Shown in pieces: positions 1 through 7,993 of a DNA stretch of 64,000 nt. The stretch is from Halalkalibacter suaedae. Its GTDB lineage: Bacteria > Bacillota > Bacilli > Bacillales > Bacillaceae_D. Made by a program: the position numbers and the translations under genes. Position 1 is the first letter of the stretch; the number at the start of each line of letters is the position of its first letter. The notes under the pieces are model-generated. The model was not told the origin of the DNA and did not search any database. It was given only the letters and a program-made list of their open reading frames with translations. The stretch is from positions 1-64,000 of the forward strand of contig NZ_JAGKSQ010000008.1 in assembly GCF_017939705.1 (NCBI RefSeq), read 5' to 3'.

Positions 1-10
1 GACGTTCGAG

Positions 11-126
11 TCTGGTGGCGATAGCGAAGAGGTCACACCCGTTCCCATGCCGAACACGGTCGTTAAGCTCTTTTGCGCCGATGGTAGTTGGGGGCTTCCC
101 CCTGTGAGAGTAGGACGTTGCCGGGC
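11..126 (+). rRNA. rrf: 5S ribosomal RNA
   Basis: The sequence matches the Bacillus 5S rRNA almost throughout: the GGTGGCGATAGCGAAGAGG start, the CCGAACACGG loop, GCGCCGATGGTAGT, and CCTGTGAGAGTAGGACG near the 3' end. The ends pair (TCTGGTGGCG with GTTGCCGGGC), which sets the boundaries. No 23S end is visible upstream, so this is taken as the last gene of an rRNA operon lying before the window. The length of 116 nt is the usual one. Confidence 0.96.
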
Positions 127-130
127 ACTT

Positions 131-161
131 AAAAAGCATTCCTTTGAGGAGTGCTTTTTTT
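131..161 (+). terminator. rRNA operon terminator
   Basis: A stem AAAAAGCAxTCC / GGAxTGCTTTTTT with a short loop and a T run follows the 5S gene by 4 bases. It is an intrinsic terminator for the rRNA operon. Confidence 0.9.
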
Positions 162-341
162 AATGCATAAAACGAGGAAGCGAACTGTAAAACTGTGGAG
201 TTTGGTCTCTTTTCTGAGTAAGTCAAGCTGTTTCTCATCATAAGAATGGTATCGATAAATTAAAACAATATAAATTATGATTCAGATTATAACAAGCCAT
301 ACATCACGGGTATGTGATCGAAAAAGAAATTAAATTAACAA

Positions 342-563
342 ATTACCAGTTATATGAGCGGAACTAACAGCATGCATTATGATCCAGATCCCCCTTGAAT
401 GAACCTATGACCTTGATAATAGATCGGAAAAGAAGCGAAATTACCAAACTACCAGTTATATGAGCGAGATAAGCAAGATTATGAGCCAAATCTGACGAGA
501 TATGAGCGGAACTAACAGCATTATGATCCAGATTACCCCTTAAATGAACCTATGAACTTTGAT
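342..563 (+). repeat. degenerate direct repeats after the rRNA operon
   Basis: The 570-base spacer from 162 to 733 has no credible gene. It holds an imperfect direct repeat: about 350-416 and 499-563 share TATGAGCGGAACTAACAGCA, a TTATGATCCAGAT block and an AATGAACCTATGA block. A shorter copy of the ACCAGTTATATGAGCG start lies at about 449-466. This looks like duplicated non-coding sequence; no protein or known RNA is recognised. Confidence 0.7.
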
Positions 564-599
564 GGATGATAGAAGGAAGCCTAAGTCAATGCTAACAAT

Positions 600-643
600 A
601 AAGAGCCAAGTAGCATAAATACGACTTGGGCTTTGTTTTTTTT
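600..643 (+). terminator. hairpin with T run upstream of the MATE gene
   Basis: AAAGAGCCAAGT pairs with ACTTGGGCTTTG and is followed by eight T residues, giving a strong intrinsic terminator shape. No gene ends just before it, so it may close a read-through transcript from the rRNA operon or act as a leader element. Confidence 0.6.
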
Positions 644-733
644 ACCAAATCGACTGAGCAACTCGTTTGAACATTATATTACTAATGGTATAACATTAGG
701 CGGTGTGTTCATTAGGAAAGGGGGGAGCTTGGT

Positions 734-2065
734 TTGCCTCAACACGATTTTACCGAGGGTGCGATTAGTAAACAACTTTTTATGTTCGCTGGTCCAATTA
801 TCCTCACGAATTTATTACAAGTCTCATATCAATTCATTGACAGCTTGTGGGTTGGGAATCTTTTGGGGGCGAAAGCATTAGGAGCTGTGACGATTTCTTC
901 TACAGTTGTTGTTACAGTTCTTGCGTTTATTATTGGAATCAATAATGCGACATTGACAATATTATCTCAACAAAAAGGAAGGGATGATGATACAGGTCTA
1001 AAAAGTTATTTAAATGCTTTTGTTGTGCTACTGACCATCTTATCTCTTTTAATTGGGCTTTTTGGGTTGTTTTTTTCGCGTCCTATTTTAGTGATGCTTA
1101 ATACGCCGAGTGAGATGCTTGCTGATGCAACGACGTATTTACAAATAAATTTCGTCGGAATTCTGTTTCTTGTTGGTTATAATTTTATTGGAACTGTTTT
1201 AAGGGCTGTAGGGGATAGTAGAACACCTATGACATTTGTAGCAATTGCTGCTCTATTAAATATCGGATTAGATCCTCTCTTTATTTCTGTTTTGGATTGG
1301 GGAATTGGTGGTGCGGCAGTTGCGACGGTATTGTCACAAGGGATTGCCTTCTTACTTGGGATCTTATATATGATGCGAAGAAAGCTCGTTCCATTTTCAT
1401 TTCCGGTTTTACCAAAAAGAGAGGAAGCGTTTCTGATATTTAAGCTAGGCATTCCTTCTGGTCTACAGATGACAGTTATTTTTGCTGGGGTTACCGCCAT
1501 TATGACCGTTGTTAATTCGTTTGGTGGATCAGTTGTTGCTGGATTTGGAGCGTCTCAGCGAATTGATAGTTTGATTACATTACCTGCTATGGCATTGGGA
1601 ACAGCCGTAAATAGTATGGCTGGTCAGAACATTGGGGCAAATCGTTGGGGACGTGTTCGGGACATCGCAGTTTATGGAACTCTTTACAACTTTGCAATTA
1701 TGCTTGTTATTGCCATCATTGTCTTTCTATTAGCGGAACCGGCTATTCGGTTATTTATCCAAGAAGAAGATGCAGTTAGGTTTGGGACTAATTACTTACG
1801 GATTGTTGCTTTTTTCTATATGTTCATTGGTGTCAATTTTATATTAAATGGCATCGTTAGAGCCTCAGGTGCGATGTATCAAGTATTAGTATTAAACATT
1901 CTTTCATTCTGGGTTTTACGTTATCCACTAACCTATATTTGCTCTAGCCTGTTTGGTCAAAATGGAATAGCGATTGGAATGGGAATTGGTTTTGTTTGTA
2001 GTAGTATTTTCGCGTTCGCCTATTTCAAATGGGGGAACTGGAGAAAGAAACAGTTATTTTCATAA
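734..2065 (+). CDS. MATE family multidrug/Na+ antiporter
   Basis: A 443-residue polytopic membrane protein with about 12 hydrophobic segments in two similar halves, as in MATE exporters. The N-terminal half opens with FAGPIILTNLLQVSYQFIDS and the second half with FKLGIPSGLQMTVIFAG, the repeated MATE signature areas. Family members expel cationic drugs in exchange for Na+ or H+; the substrate cannot be read from the sequence. The start is a TTG at 734, because a strong AAAGGGGGGAG site ends about 7 bases before it. It is a single-gene unit between two terminators. Confidence 0.9.
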   Translation: MPQHDFTEGAISKQLFMFAGPIILTNLLQVSYQFIDSLWVGNLLGAKALGAVTISSTVVVTVLAFIIGINNATLTILSQQKGRDDDTGLKSYLNAFVVLLTILSLLIGLFGLFFSRPILVMLNTPSEMLADATTYLQINFVGILFLVGYNFIGTVLRAVGDSRTPMTFVAIAALLNIGLDPLFISVLDWGIGGAAVATVLSQGIAFLLGILYMMRRKLVPFSFPVLPKREEAFLIFKLGIPSGLQMTVIFAGVTAIMTVVNSFGGSVVAGFGASQRIDSLITLPAMALGTAVNSMAGQNIGANRWGRVRDIAVYGTLYNFAIMLVIAIIVFLLAEPAIRLFIQEEDAVRFGTNYLRIVAFFYMFIGVNFILNGIVRASGAMYQVLVLNILSFWVLRYPLTYICSSLFGQNGIAIGMGIGFVCSSIFAFAYFKWGNWRKKQLFS

Positions 2066-2106
2066 AGAAGAAAACTGTTGCGAATGAGCTTGGTCATGAA
2101 AAATAG

Positions 2107-2150
2107 AACACCTGGTTGATCGTATTAAATACCAGGTGTCTATTTCTTTT
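2107..2150 (+). terminator. terminator after the MATE gene
   Basis: ACACCTGGT pairs with ACCAGGTGT across a 14-base loop, followed by a T-rich stretch. It lies between two convergent genes and may serve both. Confidence 0.8.
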
Positions 2151-2161
2151 CAAAGATATAG

Positions 2162-2674
2162 TTAGTTCCAAGGCTTAGCTGTTGTAATAAAGTTGGCTAG
2201 TTCTTTACTTCGTGCCCTATGTTCTTTCCGTTTAGCCGCTCTTTCTTTTCCGGTTTCGAATAGCTTAATTTCTTCAGCTGTTTCAGGGACAACTTGTGGA
2301 ACTTGTGTGGGTTTACCGCTCTCGTCCAAGGCAACGAATGTTAAAAATGCAGTAGCGGCAATTTTCCGTTCACCGGTTAATAAGTTTTCTGCAATGATCT
2401 TCACGAAAATTTCCATCGAGCTCGTACCTGTATATGTAACAAAGGAAATAAAGTTAACACTATCTTCAGGGGTGATTGGAGAGAGGAAGTCAACAGAATC
2501 CGTTGATGCAGTCACACATTCTCTTCTAGAATGTCTTGTCGCAGAAATCGATGCAATCATATCAACATCACTCATCAATTTCCCTCCAAATAAGGTGTTA
2601 TGATTATTGACATCATTAGGAAATACTCTACTAGTTCTAACCACTCTTGATTCGCTTGCTGTTTTTTTCTCCAT
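2162..2674 (-). CDS. acyl-CoA thioesterase, hotdog fold (YkhA-like)
   Basis: A 170-residue hotdog-fold protein of the YkhA/BACH acyl-CoA thioesterase group. It is recognised by the N-terminal VFPNDVNNHNTLFGGKLMSDVD, which carries the conserved Asn-His-x-x-Thr-Leu-Phe-Gly-Gly active-site helix region, and by the SVDFLSPI strand. It hydrolyses acyl-CoA to free acid and CoA in the cytosol. The C-terminal 40 residues are charged and variable, as in homologues. The start is ATG 2674 with a GGAG site upstream. It is transcribed alone and convergent with the MATE gene. Confidence 0.88.
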   Translation of the reverse strand: MEKKTASESRVVRTSRVFPNDVNNHNTLFGGKLMSDVDMIASISATRHSRRECVTASTDSVDFLSPITPEDSVNFISFVTYTGTSSMEIFVKIIAENLLTGERKIAATAFLTFVALDESGKPTQVPQVVPETAEEIKLFETGKERAAKRKEHRARSKELANFITTAKPWN

Positions 2675-2824
2675 TTGTTTGCTCCATTCAATATGTATTT
2701 ACAAACCTTTTACAATTTCCACATTTTTCAATAAATGTTGTGAGGATGCATATCGATGTTTTATACTTTAAGTATGCTACATATTTTCAGAAAACGATAC
2801 ACTCAGTTTTGAAGGGAGATCTAT

Positions 2825-3643
2825 ATGACAACGAGCTTTAAATTTGATCTACATACTCATAATGAATTGTGTGGACATGCAACTGGTACAATTGAGGATT
2901 ATGTTCAGGCCGCAGTCAAAAATGGATTGAACGTGATTGGGATTTCGGATCACACCCCCTATTTTCATAGTGAGGAGGACCATCCATTTCCTCGTATTAC
3001 AATGGCTCGGTCAGGTTTTTCTAACTATATTGAAGAGGTTCTACGTTTGAAGGAGAAATATGCAAATCAAATTGAGGTTCTACTTGGGATCGAAAGTGAC
3101 TTTTTCCCTGAACTGAATCATGTGTACAAACAATATTTAGAAAAAGAGCCTTTTGACTATATTATTGGTTCGGTTCATTTTGTAGACGAGGTTAGTATTT
3201 TTAAGAGAGGTCGTTGGGAAGGGTTAACGTCGGCTGAGAAAGTGACAACAAAAGAAAATTACTATCGTCTCATTGAACAATCAGCTCGTTGTGGAACGTT
3301 CCAGATTCTTGGACATATCGATGCAATGAAGGGCTATTATCCTGAATTTTCGACGATTGAAGTTGATGCGATTGATCATACATTACGGGTCATTGGTGAA
3401 TCTGATTTAGTTATTGAGATCAATACATCTGGTAAAACAAAGGATTCTGGAGGCTGGTATCCTGCTGATGATATTTTGGAAAGAGCATTGTTTCATAATG
3501 TAGGGGTCACCTTTGGCTCTGATGCTCATATTCCAGAACGTGTTGGTGATGAATTTGATGAAGTAAAGCGACGATTAAAAGAAATAGGATTTACAGAGTG
3601 GAATTACTTTGTTAATAAGCAAAAACAGGCTATTCACTTGTAA
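2825..3643 (+). CDS. PHP-domain histidinol-phosphatase family protein
   Basis: A 272-residue PHP-domain phosphoesterase of the HisJ/HisK (YtvP) group. Metal-binding motifs are visible in order: DLHTHNELCGH near residue 9, ISDHTPYF near 40, a Glu in GIESDF near 88, GSVHF near 119, GHIDAMK near 161, and FGSDAHIPERVG near 236. The group hydrolyses L-histidinol phosphate to L-histidinol with a trinuclear metal site. No other his genes are near, so its role could also be another phosphate monoester. A GAAGGGAGAT site precedes the ATG. The stop codon shares one base with the next gene's start, so the two are translationally coupled. Confidence 0.85.
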   Translation: MTTSFKFDLHTHNELCGHATGTIEDYVQAAVKNGLNVIGISDHTPYFHSEEDHPFPRITMARSGFSNYIEEVLRLKEKYANQIEVLLGIESDFFPELNHVYKQYLEKEPFDYIIGSVHFVDEVSIFKRGRWEGLTSAEKVTTKENYYRLIEQSARCGTFQILGHIDAMKGYYPEFSTIEVDAIDHTLRVIGESDLVIEINTSGKTKDSGGWYPADDILERALFHNVGVTFGSDAHIPERVGDEFDEVKRRLKEIGFTEWNYFVNKQKQAIHL

Positions 3644-4005
3644 TGACAAAGCTACAAACCGTTACAAGTGAGGGTGAGACTAACATAAAAGGTTTTTTTA
3701 GAAATGCTTCGAAGGTATCGCGTCTTTCTCTTATACTCACAATCGTCGTTACATTCGTTTTGTTAACCCTTCCTTATTTAGCTGGTTATGAAGCGAGGTT
3801 CGTTCACGTAATTGGCAGAACGGTTTACGCGGTTGGTTTACCATTTTTAGTATTAAATCCTCTGCTTGGATTCATCTATTCGTTTTTTATAAATGAAAAG
3901 ATTAAAATTGTCTATATACTAGTCCATCTTGTCTTCATTTGTACAATTTCCCTGTTTGCTTTTGTGGTCATTATGTTTAGGTATTTTGTTCCGTTTGCCC
4001 CTTAA
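3643..4005 (+). CDS. small integral membrane protein, function unknown
   Basis: A 120-residue protein with three to four predicted membrane segments (about residues 28-47, 55-82 and 92-115) and a polar N-terminal 25 residues. I do not recognise a family. Its ATG overlaps the TAA of the PHP gene (TAATG) and it has no clear ribosome binding site of its own, which suggests translation by coupling. A strong terminator follows, so the two genes form a bicistronic unit. Confidence 0.6.
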   Translation: MTKLQTVTSEGETNIKGFFRNASKVSRLSLILTIVVTFVLLTLPYLAGYEARFVHVIGRTVYAVGLPFLVLNPLLGFIYSFFINEKIKIVYILVHLVFICTISLFAFVVIMFRYFVPFAP

Positions 4006-4014
4006 TTTCATCCA

Positions 4015-4052
4015 AACAAGTGTGGCTTAGTGTTAGCCGCACTTGTTTCTAT
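4015..4052 (+). terminator. terminator of the PHP operon
   Basis: ACAAGTGTGGCT pairs with AGCCGCACTTGT, followed by TTTCTATTTC. It closes the PHP/membrane-protein pair. Confidence 0.8.
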
Positions 4053-4273
4053 TTCATAAATGACACTAGAAGAATGAAATCACTTCATTGATTGCAATTT
4101 CTGTTTAGTTAATGTCCTAAAAATAGGCATTCATTGCAGTATTGCTGAGTATGATGGTACATATAAGCAATAGTACACTATTCAAAAATAGGCATTTGTC
4201 ACAAGAATGCATTGATTAACGTATAGTATAAAAAGATCGTCAACTGGAATTGTACAGCAAAGGGGTGTGCCTC

Positions 4274-5227
4274 ATGAAGAACCCAGTCGAAGCAAGAAAA
4301 AAAGGACGAATTAATGTTGTGTTGACGAATAAGCCAGTCGACCAAACAGGACACGGTGATTCTCATTCATTTACAGATCACGATAATGAAGAGCATGATA
4401 TTTTAAAACGATTTGAAGATGAGTTGGAAGAGTATGTTGGCTTAGAAGAAGTCAAAAGACTCGTCAAAGAAATTTATGCATGGCTTTATATTAACAGATG
4501 CCGAGAAGAGCAAGGTCTAAAAGTTAGTAAACAAGTTCTTCATATGATCTTTAAAGGAAATCCTGGAACAGGTAAAACGACGGTCGCCCGAATCATCGCT
4601 AATTTCTTACATGAGATGGGTGTTCTTTCAAAAGGTCATATGAATGAAGTCGAACGTGCTGATTTAGTTGGTGAGTACATTGGTCATACCGCCCAAAAAA
4701 CAAGAGAGGTTTTGAAAAAGGCTAATGGCGGTGTCTTGTTTATTGATGAAGCGTATTCGCTCGCACGAGGTGGGGAAAAGGATTTTGGGAAAGAGGCGAT
4801 TGATACGTTAGTGAAGGCAATGGAGGATCGCCAGCATGATTTTGTGTTAATTCTGGCAGGCTATTCACGAGAAATGGACTATTTCTTGTCGTTAAATCCA
4901 GGCCTACCTTCACGCTTTCCAATTGCGATTGATTTCCCTAATTATACAACTGACCAATTGATGGAGATGGTTAGAAGAATGTTAACAGAGCGTCAATACG
5001 AGCTGACAAAAGAAGCAACCCTCCATGTCAAGGAGCACCTTAAACGGATTCGCTATGAGGAAGAACGAACATTCAGTAATGGACGCTATATTCGCAATAT
5101 TATCGAAGAGGCGATTCGGATGCAGGCCGTCCGTTTGCTTCGAGAAGGTAGCTACGATCGGGAGGCCCTTCTAACAATTAAGCGAAATGATTTCCAGTTT
5201 CATTCATCACATGTAAAGGTAAACTAA
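4274..5227 (+). CDS. spoVK: stage V sporulation protein K, AAA+ ATPase
   Basis: A CbxX/CfxQ-type AAA+ ATPase of 317 residues. Walker A is GNPGTGKTT at about residues 96-104, Walker B is VLFIDEA at about 154-160, and an Arg-rich sensor region follows (GLPSRFPIAIDFP). In B. subtilis SpoVK is made in the mother cell and is needed for late spore maturation. Start chosen at ATG 4274 because an AAAGGGGTG site sits 7 bases upstream; an in-frame TTG at 4250 has no such site. The order spoVK-hflX-ynbB-glnA is the B. subtilis order, supporting the assignment. It ends in its own terminator. Confidence 0.93.
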   Translation: MKNPVEARKKGRINVVLTNKPVDQTGHGDSHSFTDHDNEEHDILKRFEDELEEYVGLEEVKRLVKEIYAWLYINRCREEQGLKVSKQVLHMIFKGNPGTGKTTVARIIANFLHEMGVLSKGHMNEVERADLVGEYIGHTAQKTREVLKKANGGVLFIDEAYSLARGGEKDFGKEAIDTLVKAMEDRQHDFVLILAGYSREMDYFLSLNPGLPSRFPIAIDFPNYTTDQLMEMVRRMLTERQYELTKEATLHVKEHLKRIRYEEERTFSNGRYIRNIIEEAIRMQAVRLLREGSYDREALLTIKRNDFQFHSSHVKVN

Positions 5228-5230
5228 GGG

Positions 5231-5263
5231 GAAAGCTGAGAAAAACTCAGCTTTTCTTTTTTA
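5231..5263 (+). terminator. spoVK terminator
   Basis: AAAGCTGAG pairs with CTCAGCTTT over an AAAAA loop, followed by TTCTTTTTT. Confidence 0.9.
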
Positions 5264-5317
5264 TGCATCTTCATGGTATGATGATGCGTATGAGCATAAA
5301 TGAAGGATGTGGCGTAA

Positions 5318-6592
5318 ATGGAAGAAATTATTGAAAGAGAACAAGAGTTTGTCGTTCTCGTTGGTTGTCAATTTGATACAGATGATGAGCGATTTGACTA
5401 TTCACTTGAGGAGCTAAAGAGCCTAGTTGAAACAGCACAAGGAGTTGTTGTTGGAACAATTACGCAAAAGAGACAGAAAGTTGAGCCTTCAACGTACATT
5501 GGACGTGGGAAGGTAGATGAATTAATAGCATTGCTTGAAGAAACGAGTGCTGAGCTTGTTGTATTCAACGATGAGCTTTCTCCAAGCCAAATTCGGAATG
5601 TACACACACGCACAGGGAAAACAGTGATTGATCGTACTCAATTAATTTTAGATATTTTTGCGTCAAGAGCCCAGTCTCGTGAAGGGAAATTACAAGTGGA
5701 ATTGGCACAGTTATCGTACTTATTGCCACGCTTAGCTGGACAAGGGTTAGCTCTATCAAGACAAGGTGGAGGAATTGGTTCAAAAGGGCCAGGGGAAACA
5801 CAGTTAGAATCCGATCGTCGGCATATCCGTAGAAGAATGGATGAAATTAAACACCAGCTTGAGGCAGTCGTTGGTCACCGTCAGCGTTATCGTGAACGTC
5901 GCAAGCGTAATGAAGAACTGCAAGTGGCTATTGTTGGCTACACAAATGCAGGAAAATCAACACTACTAAATCGACTAGCGAAAGCTGATACACTTGAAGA
6001 GAATCAGCTTTTTGCGACACTTGATCCGACTACGAGACAATGCTCACTTGAGAGCGGAATGAAGGTGTTGCTCTCAGACACGGTTGGCTTTATTCAAGAC
6101 TTACCGACAACACTTGTTGCAGCCTTCCGTTCAACCCTTGAAGAGCTGCAAGGAGCTGACCTGTTGCTTCATGTTGTTGATAGTTCGAATGCTGATTATG
6201 TTCAGCATGAGCAGACAGTTAATAAATTGATCCACGAACTCGATGCACAGGGAATCCCACAGTTAATTGTTTATAATAAAAGTGACCAGCAGGTTGTTCC
6301 ATTTGTCCCTTCAAATGAGGATGACTCGATTGAAATGAGTGCTCTAGATGATGACGATATTGCTGAGTTAAAACGTGCAATGGAAGAAAAGCTAATGGAG
6401 CAAATGAGTGAATATCATGTTCATATTCAATCAAATGAAGGGAAGTTGTTATCGAGATGCAAAGAAACCACGCTTGTTCAGAGTCAAGAATGGAACGAAG
6501 ATAAAGAATGGTATGATGTTTACGGTTACGTATTAGAGCGAACAGCGATTGGACAAGAATTATTGAATAGAATGAAGGTAGAGGGACTGTAA
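5318..6592 (+). CDS. hflX: GTPase HflX, ribosome-associated
   Basis: A 424-residue HflX GTPase. The N-terminal HflX domain holds the YIGRGKVDEL motif (about residues 54-63) and the Gly-rich linker GGGIGSKGPGETQLE. The G domain holds G1 GYTNAGKST (about 206-214), G3 DTVGFI and G4 NKSD (about 320-323). HflX binds the 50S subunit and splits stalled ribosomes after stress. The ATG at 5318 is preceded by GGATGTGG. The stop overlaps the ATG of the next gene (TAATG), as in the B. subtilis ynbA-ynbB pair. Confidence 0.95.
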   Translation: MEEIIEREQEFVVLVGCQFDTDDERFDYSLEELKSLVETAQGVVVGTITQKRQKVEPSTYIGRGKVDELIALLEETSAELVVFNDELSPSQIRNVHTRTGKTVIDRTQLILDIFASRAQSREGKLQVELAQLSYLLPRLAGQGLALSRQGGGIGSKGPGETQLESDRRHIRRRMDEIKHQLEAVVGHRQRYRERRKRNEELQVAIVGYTNAGKSTLLNRLAKADTLEENQLFATLDPTTRQCSLESGMKVLLSDTVGFIQDLPTTLVAAFRSTLEELQGADLLLHVVDSSNADYVQHEQTVNKLIHELDAQGIPQLIVYNKSDQQVVPFVPSNEDDSIEMSALDDDDIAELKRAMEEKLMEQMSEYHVHIQSNEGKLLSRCKETTLVQSQEWNEDKEWYDVYGYVLERTAIGQELLNRMKVEGL

Positions 6593-7842
6593 TGTTTAGT
6601 CAATTCAGACATAAAGAAACACTTGAACAAATGACAAAAGAAATAGAACAGCAAATACGCACGCACCATGAAAAGATTGAGCAAGTAGCCCTTACCAATC
6701 AAGCTAAAGTGATGGATTCATTCAGAAAGCATCAAGTTTCAGATTTTCATTTCACTCCATCGACAGGGTACGGTTATGATGATGCAGGTCGTGATACACT
6801 TGAGCAAATATATGCAGATGTCTTTGGCGGCGAGGCGGCACTTGTCCGCCCGCAAATTATTTCAGGAACACATGCGATTGCAACATCCCTTTTTGGGGTA
6901 TTAAGACCAGGAGACGAATTGTTATACATCACTGGAAAGCCCTACGACACACTTGAAGAGATCGTAGGAATTAGAGGAAACGGGAATGGTTCACTAAAAG
7001 AATTTAATATTGAGTATGATGCTATTCCATTACTTGAATCTGGCTGGATCGATGAAGCAAGAATTAAAGAAGCGATATCAGAAAAGACAAAGATGATTGG
7101 TATCCAACGCTCAAAGGGCTACAGTGATCGTTCTTCGTTTACGATTGAGCAAATCGAGAAGATGATTCAATTTGTCCGAGGAATAAAAAAAGATGTTATT
7201 GTGTTTGTCGATAACTGTTATGGGGAATTTGTTGAACTACAGGAACCTTGTGATGTTGGTGCCGATTTAATGGCGGGTTCTCTAATTAAGAACCCAGGTG
7301 GGGGCATTGTGAAAACAGGTGGCTATATTGTCGGTAAGGAAAAGCTTGTAGAACTAGCTTCATATCGATTAGCTGCACCTGGAATTGGTGCAGAAGGTGG
7401 AGCAAGTCTTTATAGTTTACTAGAGATGTATCAGGGTTTCTTTCTTGCCCCGCACGTTGTATCACAAGCTTTAAAAGGAGCGATCTTTACTGCAGCAATA
7501 TTAGAAAGGGTTGGCATGGACTCAGTGCCAAAATGGGATGAACCGAGAACCGATTTGATTCAATCAGTACGATTTACATCCGCTGAAAAGATGATAACGT
7601 TTTGTCAGGCGATACAGTCGGCATCACCAATTAATGCCCATGTTAAGCCACATCCTAGTGCAATGCCAGGATATGACGATCCGGTTATTATGGCTGCGGG
7701 TACGTTTATTCAAGGGGCAAGCATTGAACTTACTGCTGATGGCCCGATACGTGAGCCATATATCGCGTATGTCCAAGGTGGGCTCACCTATGAACACGTA
7801 AAAATTGCCGTATTGCAAGCACTTGATTCTATTCTCGAATAG
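6592..7842 (+). CDS. ynbB: PLP-dependent methionine gamma-lyase family protein (YnbB-like)
   Basis: A 416-residue fold-type I PLP enzyme of the group annotated as methionine gamma-lyase or aluminium-resistance protein. Visible marks are the phosphate-binding area ISGTHAIATSLFG (about residues 85-97), an Asp in VFVDNCYGEF (about 204-213) that should contact the pyridine nitrogen, and the Lys in SLIKNPGGGIVKTGGYI (about 233) that should bind PLP. The true substrate is not established. It overlaps hflX by one base and lies upstream of glnA. In B. subtilis glnR sits directly after this gene; here it does not. Confidence 0.88.
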   Translation: MFSQFRHKETLEQMTKEIEQQIRTHHEKIEQVALTNQAKVMDSFRKHQVSDFHFTPSTGYGYDDAGRDTLEQIYADVFGGEAALVRPQIISGTHAIATSLFGVLRPGDELLYITGKPYDTLEEIVGIRGNGNGSLKEFNIEYDAIPLLESGWIDEARIKEAISEKTKMIGIQRSKGYSDRSSFTIEQIEKMIQFVRGIKKDVIVFVDNCYGEFVELQEPCDVGADLMAGSLIKNPGGGIVKTGGYIVGKEKLVELASYRLAAPGIGAEGGASLYSLLEMYQGFFLAPHVVSQALKGAIFTAAILERVGMDSVPKWDEPRTDLIQSVRFTSAEKMITFCQAIQSASPINAHVKPHPSAMPGYDDPVIMAAGTFIQGASIELTADGPIREPYIAYVQGGLTYEHVKIAVLQALDSILE

Positions 7843-7853
7843 ACCGAATTCAT

Positions 7854-7870
7854 TGACACTATTGATTACA
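7854..7870. promoter_or_regulatory. GlnR/TnrA-like operator upstream of glnA
   Basis: TGACACTATTGATTACA fits the Bacillus GlnR/TnrA consensus TGTNA-N7-TNACA at 7 of 8 fixed positions (A for T at position 3). It lies about 120 bases before the glnA start. It suggests nitrogen control is kept although glnR is not adjacent. Confidence 0.5.
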
Positions 7871-7993
7871 TCTAGTAACATGATAATTGGTGAAGTATAA
7901 GAAGCAATAGTTTTTTAGTACATAATTCATAAGTTAAACAAGCTTTGACTTGTTTTTCTAATAAAATGAGATTTGAAAGGGGACTACATAAGG

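Noticed and set aside
342-563. CRISPR array in the spacer after the rRNA operon
   Set aside because: The repeated blocks are long, few and imperfect with no regular spacers, and no cas gene is present in the window.
633-881. An 82-codon frame before the MATE gene
   Set aside because: It overlaps the MATE start in another frame, lacks a ribosome binding site of its own and has no family resemblance.
2193-2603. A 136-codon plus-strand frame over the thioesterase gene
   Set aside because: It is the shadow of a well-recognised hotdog thioesterase on the other strand.
4110-4210. Repeated AAAATAGGCATT words upstream of spoVK
   Set aside because: Only two copies of a short AT-rich word with no symmetry; probably chance. 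A sigma-E promoter is expected here but I could not place it with confidence.
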